A model generated the notes under the pieces. That model was given only the letters and a program-made list of their open reading frames with translations, was not told the origin of the DNA and did not search any database. A stretch of DNA of 64,000 bases from M3007 sp031425155 (GTDB taxonomy: Bacteria; Bacteroidota; Bacteroidia; Chitinophagales; Saprospiraceae): the NCBI GenBank assembly GCA_031425155.1, contig JANPIV010000015.1:1-64000 (forward strand), written 5' to 3'. This document shows positions 34,286 through 43,294 of the stretch, piece by piece. The position numbers and the translations under genes were made by a program. Positions within the stretch are counted from its first letter, which is position 1; every line of letters begins with the position of its first letter.

Positions 34286-35092
34286 ATGCCGCTCTCCATC
34301 CTCTCGCCCCAGCTCCAATCCTTCCCCGATCCATTTCCCGATGGGGCCCTCTTGTTAGTGGATAAACCGCTGGCCTGGACCTCTTTTGATGTCGTCAATA
34401 AAATCCGCTATTACCTGAAGCGGCGGCTCAAACTGAAGAAACTTAAGGTGGGACATGCGGGCACCCTCGATCCTTTGGCCACGGGGCTGCTGGTTATCTG
34501 CGTGGGCAACTACACCAAACGCATTGACGAATTTCAGGGCATGCCGAAAGGCTACACCGGCACGATCACTTTCGGGGCCACCACACCTTCTTTCGATCTG
34601 GAAAAAGCCGTGGATGCCACTTTCCCGACGGAACACCTCACGGAGGAGCTACTCCAGGCAGCCCGCCATGCGTTCGTGGGCGACATTGTGCAGGTGCCCC
34701 CGATATTTTCGGCGGTCAAAGTGGATGGGAAAAGATTGTACAAGAATGCCCGGACGGGCGAGGAAGTCGAAGTGCCGGAGCGCTCCGTCCACGTGGAATC
34801 GTTTGAACTGGGGCCACTGCGCCCGGTGGCTGCCGGTCGCACAGAGATGGTGGTAGCCTACGATAAAGGGGGGGCACCGATCATGCTGCACCCGGATTAT
34901 GCGGCGGGCCTGCAATGCGATTTTGAGGTGGCCTGTAGCAAAGGCACCTACATTCGTTCGCTGGCCAACGACTTAGGCCATGCCGTCGGCAGCGGGGCTT
35001 ATCTCAGTTCGCTGCGGCGTACGCAAATAGGGGACTTTTCGGTAGAAAATGCCTGGGAAATGGAGGGTTTGGTTGATTGGTTGAATGGTTAA
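34286..35092 (+). CDS. truB: tRNA pseudouridine-55 synthase
   Basis: A 268-residue protein that makes pseudouridine 55 in the T-loop of tRNAs. Catalytic Asp62 lies in 'GHAGTLDPLATGLL'. 'LVDKPLAWTSFDVVNKIR' and 'CSKGTYIRSLANDLG' are TruB motifs. The start ATG is only 6 bp after TACCTTCG (34273-34280), so the transcript may be almost leaderless; otherwise it is read with the gene 33 bp upstream. There is no rbfA, infB or ribF neighbour, unlike many genomes. Confidence 0.95.
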   Translation: MPLSILSPQLQSFPDPFPDGALLLVDKPLAWTSFDVVNKIRYYLKRRLKLKKLKVGHAGTLDPLATGLLVICVGNYTKRIDEFQGMPKGYTGTITFGATTPSFDLEKAVDATFPTEHLTEELLQAARHAFVGDIVQVPPIFSAVKVDGKRLYKNARTGEEVEVPERSVHVESFELGPLRPVAAGRTEMVVAYDKGGAPIMLHPDYAAGLQCDFEVACSKGTYIRSLANDLGHAVGSGAYLSSLRRTQIGDFSVENAWEMEGLVDWLNG

Positions 35093-35099
35093 TTAGTTA

Positions 35100-35320
35100 T
35101 TGGTTAATTATTATTGGTATTTTAGGGCATTACTACCCAATAACCAATTTTCTATTAACCAATAACTAATGCGAATCATGGGTTAAGAATGAGTGCTGAT
35201 TCTCAGGTTCTTGGTAACCAGACCTTCCAGGTTTTTGAAACCTGGAAGGTCTAAGTGCTTAGCATTCAGTTGCTTACTTAATCGAACCCATGATTCGCAT
35301 AACTAATAAACCAATAACCA
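35100..35320. repeat. Nested palindrome region after truB
   Basis: Three layers: outer TTATTGGTTAATTAG-type runs repeated in both orientations; ATGCGAATCATGGGTT (35169-35184) with its exact complement at 35285-35300; and a central 15-bp palindrome, AGACCTTCCAGGTTT (35220-35234) / 35238-35252, with a 3-base loop. It lies between convergent truB and the cytochrome gene. The central palindrome resembles the one at 37834-37866. Confidence 0.8.
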
Positions 35321-35325
35321 ACCAA

Positions 35326-35673
35326 CTACTTCTTCATACTCACCAGCCAGTCGGCGATTTTTTGTAAATCAGCCTTCGGTACGTTCGTTTGGGCGGCCAT
35401 CGGCGTATATCCGGGCCAGTTGGCGGGCTCCGGTTTTTTCACCAATTGCATGATTTTTTTGGCGGTATAACCTTTGGCGGCCACATCTGTCCACTTTGGG
35501 CCAACCAGGCGACGGCTGATCGCATGGCAGGAAGTACAGGTGTGTTTTTCCAATAAAGCCTGTATGTCAGCAGGAATGGTGGGATCCGCTACGGGTACTG
35601 TGGCAGCAGGTGGGGTGGTGAAGGCCGATAAAGCAAGCACCAGGGGCAGCAGGGCAAATATTTTTTTTAGCAT
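35326..35673 (-). CDS. Class I c-type cytochrome
   Basis: A 115-residue exported protein (signal peptide about residues 1-20, 'LVLALSAFTTP'). One haem is bound through 'CTSCHAISRR', and the distal ligand is probably the Met of 'YTPMAAQTNVP'. The pattern 'LLEKHTCTSCHAISRRLVGPKW' and 'YTAKKIMQLVKKPEPANWPGYTPM' resembles small monohaem cytochromes that shuttle electrons in the periplasm or occur as domains of larger oxidoreductases. No oxidase or dehydrogenase gene is adjacent. Confidence 0.92.
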   Translation of the reverse strand: MLKKIFALLPLVLALSAFTTPPAATVPVADPTIPADIQALLEKHTCTSCHAISRRLVGPKWTDVAAKGYTAKKIMQLVKKPEPANWPGYTPMAAQTNVPKADLQKIADWLVSMKK

Positions 35674-35843
35674 GGTAGTAGAGTTGTAAAGTCGAAATGG
35701 GAAAAGTTGAAAGTGGAGAAAATTTTATAGCAATTTATAGACTGATTTTCAGCCCAAAGGTCACTTTCACAAATTCTTAATTTTTGGAAAATGACTCCCG
35801 AACAGCAAAAATACTTTCGGGAAGGGGATATTTTTCAAAAAAA

Positions 35844-36770
35844 TCATTGGCTATTCTGTCCCAGCACCGTAGGAACAGGTTTCACACAATTCCCCTGCGT
35901 ACAATCCAGGGCCTGCAAAATATAATAACGGAGCGTATCGCGCCGCTCAGCATAGAGGCGGTGCCCCAGATTATCCAGTTTGATAAAGGTGACATCGGTA
36001 TGGGGAGACAACTGCTCGTAAGCGTACTCGGCATTGGAAGGATAGATCAGTTTGTCCGCCTGACCATGTAATATCCAGACCGGACACTTTATCTGATCCC
36101 AACTGTATTGGATGCAGCCCAGGGCCCGTTGATGGTTGAATTTCTCTTTGGTAGCCACCCGCGCCCAGCGGGGAAAAACCATGCCCAGCGGCGATTTGAT
36201 CCAATAGGCAATCTTTGGCGTTAGTTCAGCATTGGGCTCCACGGAGGCGGATTGGAGCGTCAGTGCCCGGATTTCTTTGGGATTGTCCATCGCGAGTTTG
36301 GCGACGACAGCACCGCCATAAGACGAACCGTACAAGTTGATGGGGCCACTTTTGGCCAGTTCCTTGACTAATGGGCTGAGGATTTCTGCCTGTTTTTCAA
36401 TCGAAATTTCGGCTTTGCCATAGCCAGACCGACCGTAGCCAGGCCGGTCAACCGCCACCAGTCGGGTTTTATTATAAATGCTGGAATCCGCAAACCAGGC
36501 ATTGAACTTGAACATCGAACTCGGTGCACCATGCACCAGCAGCGTCACCGGCAGCGAATCGGCCCCGATCTGCCAGCCGCGCAACAAGCGCTCGCCGGAG
36601 CGAAAATAAAAAATGCTAGGCTTGTTGGTAACCTTGGAATAATAGCGGCGAATCTGTCGGTCGGAAGCGGTGCGTTTCCAAATATTGGTCTGATGGTAGG
36701 GGATACAACCTATCATCAGGGAAATCAGCACCAACAGAAGCGCGGCAGGAAGGATGGCGCGAAATAGCAT
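35844..36770 (-). CDS. Alpha/beta hydrolase lipoprotein
   Basis: A 308-residue protein with lipobox 'LISLMIGC' (Cys22). The hydrolase fold shows the oxyanion loop 'LLVHGAPSSM', nucleophile Ser in 'LYGSSYGGAV', the acid in 'LHGQADKLIYPS' and His in 'LGHRLYAERR'. These form a complete triad, so it should be active as an esterase, lipase or peptidase on the periplasmic side of a membrane. The substrate is not predictable. Monocistronic, following (on the minus strand) the unknown membrane protein at 36864. Confidence 0.88.
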   Translation of the reverse strand: MLFRAILPAALLLVLISLMIGCIPYHQTNIWKRTASDRQIRRYYSKVTNKPSIFYFRSGERLLRGWQIGADSLPVTLLVHGAPSSMFKFNAWFADSSIYNKTRLVAVDRPGYGRSGYGKAEISIEKQAEILSPLVKELAKSGPINLYGSSYGGAVVAKLAMDNPKEIRALTLQSASVEPNAELTPKIAYWIKSPLGMVFPRWARVATKEKFNHQRALGCIQYSWDQIKCPVWILHGQADKLIYPSNAEYAYEQLSPHTDVTFIKLDNLGHRLYAERRDTLRYYILQALDCTQGNCVKPVPTVLGQNSQ

Positions 36771-36863
36771 GACCCGCTAACGATCAAAACAGGGTCTTGT
36801 TTTGTCGAAAGACCACGAAGAAAAACCGTTAACTTTTGTTTGCGCAACTTTTAGAGGGGACTG

Positions 36864-37475
36864 TTACCACTTCATCACCAATCCAACGCCGTGTTCCGTC
36901 ATGCCGAGCGAAGTATTTTGCAAAAAAGGCCGCAATTTGTTCTCCAATCCCTGCTGATATAAGCAAGCACCCACATCGAAGACAAATAGGAAAGCCCCCT
37001 GCAATAAAATGGATCGTCCAAATCCACGGAGGCGTTCCGGTTGGCGAGCAGCGGTTTTAGCGCGTTCCTGGAGCCAAAGCCCACCGGCCATGTAGGCCAC
37101 ATCCAGCCCGGCATTGAACAGAAAAATCTTTTGCAAACGATGGTGTTGGCGCACCGTTTCATATAGATCGAACGCGCCGGGATCGCTGTGAGTAGCTGTC
37201 CACCAGCCCGTTGCCGCCAGCCCGAGATTGACCGCACCCCAGGCCAGATTCATCTGGTGAAAAGCGCGGTTTTCTCCCTGCGTACCCCGTATTCCGAAAG
37301 CACCGACCGCCAGATTAGCCGCTCCCCAACCACCTAATACCCACATACTGTTGCGGGTACGTGCCAGCCGCTCCCGATTGAAGTCAGACAAAGCAGTGCT
37401 GCTTTGGGCCAATAACAGACCGGTTTGCAGGACAAAAAAGAGCAGCAACAGGGTACGGGAGGCGGAACTGGACAT
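36864..37475 (-). CDS. Membrane protein of unknown function
   Basis: A 203-residue protein with an N-terminal hydrophobic signal ('LLLLFFVLQTGLLLAQ') and about four more membrane segments ('MWVLGGWGAANLAVGAFGI', 'WGAVNLGLAATGWW', 'LFNAGLDVAYMAGGLWL', 'ILLQGAFLFVFDVGACLY'), each with small residues and glycines. Similar proteins are common and uncharacterised in Bacteroidota. It may be in one unit with the downstream hydrolase. Role unknown. Confidence 0.75.
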   Translation of the reverse strand: MSSSASRTLLLLFFVLQTGLLLAQSSTALSDFNRERLARTRNSMWVLGGWGAANLAVGAFGIRGTQGENRAFHQMNLAWGAVNLGLAATGWWTATHSDPGAFDLYETVRQHHRLQKIFLFNAGLDVAYMAGGLWLQERAKTAARQPERLRGFGRSILLQGAFLFVFDVGACLYQQGLENKLRPFLQNTSLGMTEHGVGLVMKW

Positions 37476-37550
37476 GGTAAATCAACAGGTTTTTACTTGA
37501 TTCGGTTTTATCCTTTGGAACTGCTCATATTCAGTCGCTCGATTTCCCTG

Positions 37551-37687
37551 GCCGTTGTTGAGCGTCCTCGCCAACAACCACGGCAGGGTGCTAAGTGACA
37601 ATTCGTTGCCTTTCAATAGTTTATTTGATCGTTTTTTACTGGTCACTCACTCCGCCGCTGTTGTTGGCGAGGACGCACAACAACGGC
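37551..37687. repeat. 137-bp inverted repeat with GCCGTTGTTG ends
   Basis: Left arm 37551-37584 (GCCGTTGTTGAGCGTCCTCG...) and right arm 37653-37687 are inverted with a few mismatches. One arm plus about 20 further bases recurs at 52628-52680. Confidence 0.8.
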
Positions 37688-37833
37688 AAAACCATCCACA
37701 TCATGGCATACACTGCGATGGTTTTGTCTTAAGGTTTGATAGGATTTACAAGATAAAACAGGATAAAATGTACTTTTCTAAATCCTGCCAATCTTGTAAA
37801 TCCTGCTAACAGAATTATATTGGTATTTTCGGC

Positions 37834-37866
37834 AATCCTATAAGGTTTTCAAAACCTTATAGGATT
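37834..37866. repeat. 16-bp perfect palindrome with 1-base loop
   Basis: AATCCTATAAGGTTTT (37834-37849), C, then the exact complement (37851-37866). Similar in plan to the 35220-35252 palindrome. Possibly a terminator-like structure for genes on either strand. Confidence 0.8.
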
Positions 37867-37967
37867 TAATTACCTAAATACAATACATAATTCTTGGCAA
37901 AAACAGCGAAGTGACTTATGAGACAGCGTCGCTGCGCTCCATTTGCCTATTGCCCCTTGCCCTTTGA

Positions 37968-40900
37968 TTACTGCTTTGTCCGTCCTGAACGCACCCGATT
38001 CACGAATCTGTCGGCATCCGCCGGTTCTGCCGGGACGATCTCATAGGTTTCCCCGTCAGTCATTTTGAGCACCGTTTCTTTGGGTTTCAGGGCCAGCAGT
38101 GCATCATTGAAACGCGTACTGCTCGACAATACCCTCATCACACCGGACTGATAACCAAAGAAATACCACAGATCGGGCGAGGCTTTGATATAAATGTAAA
38201 AACGGTCATCTTCGTTGCCGGGCATTTTATATTCCACATAAGTCGTCAGCATTTTGCCGACCAATTGACCATTAAAACCCAGCAGCGGAATTTTGTCTTC
38301 CGTGCTCAGGAACGACTGGTATTCGGCATTCCAAAGCACCGGGTGACGACCCAGCAGAATGGTGTACTTGTTGTCATTTTTGGGCAAGGTCACCACGTTG
38401 TTCGCCAGACCGGCCACGGCCTCGGCGCGTTCCTTTTCGTCGGTAATAAATTCCGCCAGCGCAGGCTGATAAAAGGCCAGGTTAGAATTCGTGATCACCG
38501 GGGCGGCATCGAAACCAGAGGCCTGGATGTCATTGGCCATGATGTCGAGCAGGATTTTAGGCACATTGATCTCCATGCCGGTCATGAATTCGCCGGTGAC
38601 CGTGTAACCCGTAGAGTCGGTTATATTATTAAAATCGGATTTAAGACGGCCTGCGCCGGTGACTTTCAGGTATTTCAGACCGCTGCCCAAATTGAGCGGG
38701 CCTTCCGCCTGCACCGTGCCGAGTTTGTCGTCATAGAACATTTTTGCGCCGCGTAAAGTATTGGCAGTCAGTTTAGTAGAATCGCCAAAAATAAAGAGCT
38801 TGGCCTTCGGGTCGTATTTATACACATCCTGGCAGTTCAGAATGGCCCGGTCCACGCGTGCGTAAGCGGGCTGGAGAATGCGCGGGTACATGTCGCCCAG
38901 CTCGCGCGACAGGTAGAAGCCGGTGATAAGGGGCACATCTTCCTGATCCTCCGCCTTTTTGATGCGAATAATTGGGTTGGTTTTATCCACTTCGGTATAG
39001 ACGCTGAACCAGTTGAGGGCGGGTAATTTCTCCGCATCCAGTTGCGCATAACCTTCAAAACGCATGTTTTGCTGGTTGGCCCGTAGGATAATTTGTCCTT
39101 TAAACAAGGTACGCACATCCATGCGGAAACTATCGCTCGGAGCAATATCGCCGTTGGCGGTGGTCAGCACGTTTTTGGTATTACGCGTACCTGGGCCAAG
39201 GCGTTCACCGACGATGTTATTGAAGAACACTTCCTGCTTGTAACCGGGAATATTATATTCATAAAAACCGGTGGCTTTGTAGGCTTTTTTACCCAAAATA
39301 TCCACTACGGCGCGGTTGATCGTGTGGTACTTATTCACCGTATCGGCCACAATACGCACGTTGAGCAGTTGCTTCATTTGGCCGCCGGGCGCGATTTCGA
39401 TGGCCCCGCTATCGGGATAAATATAAGCATCGGCAGATTTGACCACATTGACCCCGCCGATTTTCAGCAGGTTGGTTTTCATGTCATAAAAAGCCGTTTT
39501 GCCCTGAAAAGCCAGCGTATCCTGATCCGGGTCAATCGAAACGAATGCGCCTGGCTTCTTGTCATCGGATTTGAAAGTGATGGTCTGGGCGCGCATATCC
39601 CAGGTAAATTCATTCATCGAAGTGCTATACTGGTCGAGGGGCAAGGTCGTGGTAGCGCTCTCGGAATTGGCCTTAAAGTGGCCTTTTTGCGCGTCAAAGT
39701 CCAGTTCGCCGCCCACATTCCTGGAATCGAAGGCGATACCTTTGCTATCCAGCGACTTGATTTCCAGATTGGCGGTGTCGGAACTGGCCTGGAATGGTGC
39801 GTAGATCAGGACGCGGGAGGTCATTTTGCCGCCCGCCCACTCGAATACGCCGCGCCCTTTCAGACCTGAAGGCGTCAATACCAGGATGCCCTCGTGCGTG
39901 TAGCCTGGTGCTTTGAACAACTCAAAGTCTTTGGCCTTGCTCTCAATGTACATGGAGTCGCGGAAAGGCAGCCAGTTCACCGACACGTTCTCGCCTTTGG
40001 CCTGCGGCAATTTCACGGCACTGACGCGGTCTTCTTCCATAAAGAACTTCTTGGCGGTACCGGTGGTTTGCTTGGGCCGGAAAATCAAATCTTCCGATTC
40101 AATGTCGGCGGTCAGGTATTCCAGTTTGCCTTTACCCACAAAACCCTTGTTGCTGAGGTCCAGATCGCCGGTATAATTGCCTTTTTTGGAATAAGTAGGG
40201 TAGCCGGTCGGCGGCGTTTTGTGAACAAACCCAAAAGATTTATCCTCTTCGCGCACCACAATAGTCTCTTTAAAGGCCGGGAAAATGGTCGCCGGATACA
40301 TCTGGCCACGAAATTTCAAGTCCTCTTTATGGTAGCTGTCCAGGCCATTGAAGGCGAAAGGATCGAGTTTGAAATAAAAAGAATCGCGTTTATACACGCC
40401 GCTCAGTATTTCGGGACGATCATAAAAGACAAACGAAGGCTGTTTGGTCTGCAACGACGGAAACATGGTCAGGTCTTCTTTACCCGATTTGTTGTTGGGA
40501 GCATCCACCAGCAGTACGCCCGACACGTGTTCCACCGTGGAGTTCATCGAGTTGGCAAGCGGCTGGCCGTTTTTATCCACATCGCCGGTCGGCAGATAAA
40601 AATCGAGGTGCCGCACCGAATCGAACTCTACCTGAAATTTGTTGTAATTGAAAAACATGTTTTTACCCTCAAACAAGGCCAAACCCGCGTATAAACGGCC
40701 TTTGAAACGCATGTCCCGGTTTTCCAGCAGCGTAAAAGAGTTGGCAGTCGGCAACACCGCTACTTTCTGCCGGTTGCTCAGCTCCATTTTCTTTACTTCA
40801 AAAATCTGCGTCTCCTTGGTTTTCAGGTCCAAATGCGCATTTGCCCCCGTGCTGGTGGAAATAATATTAATGGCGTCAAAGTCTTTTTTGCCCTGGCTGG

Positions 40901-42482
40901 CCAGCGCGTAGTGGGTGAGTTTGTCGCGCAATTCTATTTCGTGGCGACTGAAATAATAGTTGATAAATCCTTCGGCCACCATTTGCGCCAGCAGCGTCTG
41001 GATGCTCGAATAGTCAAATTTGGGATTGATCCGTTGGGCAAAATCATTGTCCGAAACAATAGTCGTCCCTTTTTCGCGCGAGAGAGTAAACAACGTGGAA
41101 ATGGGATTCTGGGAAGAAATTTGCTGCATTTTTACATATTCCCCCATATCGAAATGGTTACTGCTTTCAAACTGCACCTTTTGTTCGGTCCCTTTGGCTA
41201 CACTGTTGCGCGCGCCGATTTCCAGCGAATCCTGGGCAATATACCAGGCAATCCGTTCCACGTCGAGGTTCATATTATAAAACGAGGAGAAAAACGGGTT
41301 GCGTTCCGAGCCCTTTTCGCCACGGCTCAGGTAAATAACGTCTTTGGGAATATCCACCCGAAAATCCACCTGCGGATGAAACAGGCTGTCCTTATCCATG
41401 TACAATTTGGCGTTCACGCCCTCGGCCACGATGCTGACCTCCCGTTTGATAATAAACAGCGGGCCAGTGCCGTAGAAAATCCGCTGACGCTTTTTATTGA
41501 AAATGCTCAGTTGCGCCGGTTCATTGTTGGTCCCATAGCCATACAGCGAACTGCCGGACAATTTGAAGCCGCCCAGATATTCAATTCCGTCGCCGATCTT
41601 ATTGACTTTCAATAATCTATCAAAAGACTCAAACTTCGGGAACTGCGAATTTGCCTTACTATCCACCACGATATTGTGTTCCAGTTTGCCTGGAATGGCG
41701 CGATTGGGGAAATACAGCGGATAGTATAATTGGGCGGTATCGCAGGTAAAAAGCGGCTTTATGGCCTCCACTTTATAGTTGGCCAACGTGGCGTACACCG
41801 TAGAATCCAGCCCCGTACCTGCCCAGGTTACTTTGCCGCCGTGGCCGCGCCACAGGCCCTCGTAGGGCAGATAATCGCCCGATGTCTTGAATATCGTGAT
41901 GGAATCCTGTTTGCGCAAACCGATCAGGTTCACGTTTTCGCAGCGCAGGACGGGGAGCTCGTTCTGGAACTCAAAAGCATATTTTCCGCCCTGAATTTTC
42001 CAGGTCACGGAGCCGCCCTCGCCGGTTTTCAGGGCGCGGAACTCCAGCAGGTCGGCAGAGAATTCCAGCAGCATGGCGATGGGTTTGGTCCGTCCCTTTT
42101 CAATACTCGACAGTGCCTTTTCGGTAAAGCCGATCCAGCGCCCAAAAAGAGCCGTATCGGGATTGATACGGGCTGCCGAGGCCGCGTTGATATAATTTTT
42201 GAAATAGGGGAAAGGGGCCAGTTTCTGGTCGGCCAGCAGGTTGGCTACTCCGATCACCTGGTGTATATTCTGGTCGCTGAAAGCACCGGCCCGCACCATT
42301 TTTTTGAATACCGAAAAGGACTCTTCCATATCGGGCCGCTTGCTGGCGGTCATGAACTCCCCGAGTTTATCCACGAATTCGTTGGGATTGTCCGGGAATT
42401 TGGCCGTTGGCTGGACCTGCGCAGCCAGAGGCAACCAGCAGCAGACGAGGAGCAAAACGGAGAGGCGAAAGGCGAGAAACAT
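37968..42482 (-). CDS. Very large exported protein of unknown function (1504 residues)
   Basis: Starting at 42482 gives 'MFLAFRLSVLLLVCCWLPLAAQ', a clear signal peptide; a further in-frame ATG at 42524 would only add residues encoded by a short AT-rich direct repeat (GAATGATGAATTAT). The mature protein is strongly beta-stranded throughout, with many repeated short edges ('FYDMKTNLLKIGGVNVVKSADAYIYPDSG', 'TANTLRGAKMFYDDKLGTVQAEG') reminiscent of OstA/LPS-transport-type beta-jellyroll stacks. That comparison is from memory and weak. No T9SS tail or lipobox. It may span the periplasm. Placed alone between DoxX and the unknown membrane protein. Confidence 0.75.
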   Translation of the reverse strand: MFLAFRLSVLLLVCCWLPLAAQVQPTAKFPDNPNEFVDKLGEFMTASKRPDMEESFSVFKKMVRAGAFSDQNIHQVIGVANLLADQKLAPFPYFKNYINAASAARINPDTALFGRWIGFTEKALSSIEKGRTKPIAMLLEFSADLLEFRALKTGEGGSVTWKIQGGKYAFEFQNELPVLRCENVNLIGLRKQDSITIFKTSGDYLPYEGLWRGHGGKVTWAGTGLDSTVYATLANYKVEAIKPLFTCDTAQLYYPLYFPNRAIPGKLEHNIVVDSKANSQFPKFESFDRLLKVNKIGDGIEYLGGFKLSGSSLYGYGTNNEPAQLSIFNKKRQRIFYGTGPLFIIKREVSIVAEGVNAKLYMDKDSLFHPQVDFRVDIPKDVIYLSRGEKGSERNPFFSSFYNMNLDVERIAWYIAQDSLEIGARNSVAKGTEQKVQFESSNHFDMGEYVKMQQISSQNPISTLFTLSREKGTTIVSDNDFAQRINPKFDYSSIQTLLAQMVAEGFINYYFSRHEIELRDKLTHYALASQGKKDFDAINIISTSTGANAHLDLKTKETQIFEVKKMELSNRQKVAVLPTANSFTLLENRDMRFKGRLYAGLALFEGKNMFFNYNKFQVEFDSVRHLDFYLPTGDVDKNGQPLANSMNSTVEHVSGVLLVDAPNNKSGKEDLTMFPSLQTKQPSFVFYDRPEILSGVYKRDSFYFKLDPFAFNGLDSYHKEDLKFRGQMYPATIFPAFKETIVVREEDKSFGFVHKTPPTGYPTYSKKGNYTGDLDLSNKGFVGKGKLEYLTADIESEDLIFRPKQTTGTAKKFFMEEDRVSAVKLPQAKGENVSVNWLPFRDSMYIESKAKDFELFKAPGYTHEGILVLTPSGLKGRGVFEWAGGKMTSRVLIYAPFQASSDTANLEIKSLDSKGIAFDSRNVGGELDFDAQKGHFKANSESATTTLPLDQYSTSMNEFTWDMRAQTITFKSDDKKPGAFVSIDPDQDTLAFQGKTAFYDMKTNLLKIGGVNVVKSADAYIYPDSGAIEIAPGGQMKQLLNVRIVADTVNKYHTINRAVVDILGKKAYKATGFYEYNIPGYKQEVFFNNIVGERLGPGTRNTKNVLTTANGDIAPSDSFRMDVRTLFKGQIILRANQQNMRFEGYAQLDAEKLPALNWFSVYTEVDKTNPIIRIKKAEDQEDVPLITGFYLSRELGDMYPRILQPAYARVDRAILNCQDVYKYDPKAKLFIFGDSTKLTANTLRGAKMFYDDKLGTVQAEGPLNLGSGLKYLKVTGAGRLKSDFNNITDSTGYTVTGEFMTGMEINVPKILLDIMANDIQASGFDAAPVITNSNLAFYQPALAEFITDEKERAEAVAGLANNVVTLPKNDNKYTILLGRHPVLWNAEYQSFLSTEDKIPLLGFNGQLVGKMLTTYVEYKMPGNEDDRFYIYIKASPDLWYFFGYQSGVMRVLSSSTRFNDALLALKPKETVLKMTDGETYEIVPAEPADADRFVNRVRSGRTKQ

Positions 42483-42589
42483 AAATGAATGATGAATTAT
42501 GAATGATGAATTATAGCGGTGCATGGCGATCTTTAGGAGCCGGGATGTAACGACAAAAGTCGGGAATTGGTGTGGGAGAAAAAATGAAA

Positions 42590-42621
42590 AACGCCCGGAC
42601 AGCGTAATGCTACCGGGCGTT
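42590..42621 (-). terminator. Terminator of the doxX-like gene
   Basis: On the minus strand, AACGCCCGG and CCGGGCGTT form a perfect 9-bp stem, followed by TTTCATTTTTT. It lies between the DoxX stop (42678) and the 1504-residue gene start. Confidence 0.8.
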
Positions 42622-42677
42622 CATTTTATAAGGGCGGAATTGTCAAGTAATTATTTCATGCAGGATTATTGGCGGGC

Positions 42678-43100
42678 TTACTCTCTGCGCCAGGTACCCC
42701 ATGCTCCGGTACTCCATAATGCCCACAAAATCAATACGGGCTGAAAGAATAACCTGATAAAACGTTTGGCATCTGTATCCAGCCCAAACGCATCCACATG
42801 GTTGATATACTGAGAAATATTACCAGGGAAGATCAGCACAAAAAACAGAGCCGTGAGCCAACCAACCTGGACCCGGTATTTGGTAAGAAAAATCAACGCA
42901 AGACCGAGGCTCAATTCCACTATGCCCGACAGAATTACCACCAGATCAGCGTTCATGGGTAGCCACTTTGGTACTTGCGCCTGGAATTCTGCGCGGCCAA
43001 ACGTGAGATGGCTGGTCGCCGTGAACAAAAGCGTCGCACCCAGTAATACGCGAAAAATATTCTGCACTAAACTGGTTTTTGAGGCCGGTACAATAGTCAT
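42678..43100 (-). CDS. DoxX-family membrane protein
   Basis: A 140-residue protein starting 'MTIVPASKTSLVQNIFRVLLG' at 43100. Four membrane helices: 'IFRVLLGATLLFTATSHL', 'LVVILSGIVELSLGLALIFL', 'VGWLTALFFVLIFPGNI' and 'FFQPVLILWALWS'. The 'GxxELxLGxALI' pattern is typical of DoxX-like proteins, which are often tied to redox or thiol stress but are mostly uncharacterised. The longer in-frame start lies in the palindromic spacer and is rejected. Confidence 0.85.
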   Translation of the reverse strand: MTIVPASKTSLVQNIFRVLLGATLLFTATSHLTFGRAEFQAQVPKWLPMNADLVVILSGIVELSLGLALIFLTKYRVQVGWLTALFFVLIFPGNISQYINHVDAFGLDTDAKRFIRLFFQPVLILWALWSTGAWGTWRRE

Positions 43101-43171
43101 GGTTGGTAAATTTGGTTGTTTCCTAAAAATATCATGCCCGCAGGTGGTGCTTATCCGGTTCAGAATCAAAA

Positions 43172-43291
43172 GAGTGCGTGACAAAATCGGGGCGTTCATG
43201 TACCGTCGAACCCCGTTCGACGCGGCAGAGGCCCATTATAAAGCGAGCCGAACGGGGTTCGGCGGTACTGCCCCGATTTTGTCATGCACTC
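43172..43291. repeat. 120-bp nested palindrome
   Basis: Outer arms GAGTGCGTGACAAAATCGGG (43172-43193) and complement (43270-43291), with one mismatch. Inner arms TACCGTCGAACCCCGTTCG (43201-43219) and complement (43249-43267), with one mismatch. It fills the space between the DoxX start and the TonB receptor stop. Confidence 0.85.
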
Positions 43292-43294
43292 AAA

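Larger units (their letters stand above)
37476..37967. other. Spacer with several palindromes
   Basis: Contains a long inverted repeat (37551-37687), an imperfect AGGATTTACAAGAT inverted pair (about 37739-37805), a 16-bp perfect palindrome (37834-37866) and a lone IS-like end near 37914-37929. No gene recognised. Confidence 0.7.

Noticed and set aside
42483..42524. N-terminal extension of the 1504-residue protein
   Set aside because: The extra residues come from a simple GAATGATGAATTAT repeat; the signal peptide begins at 42482.
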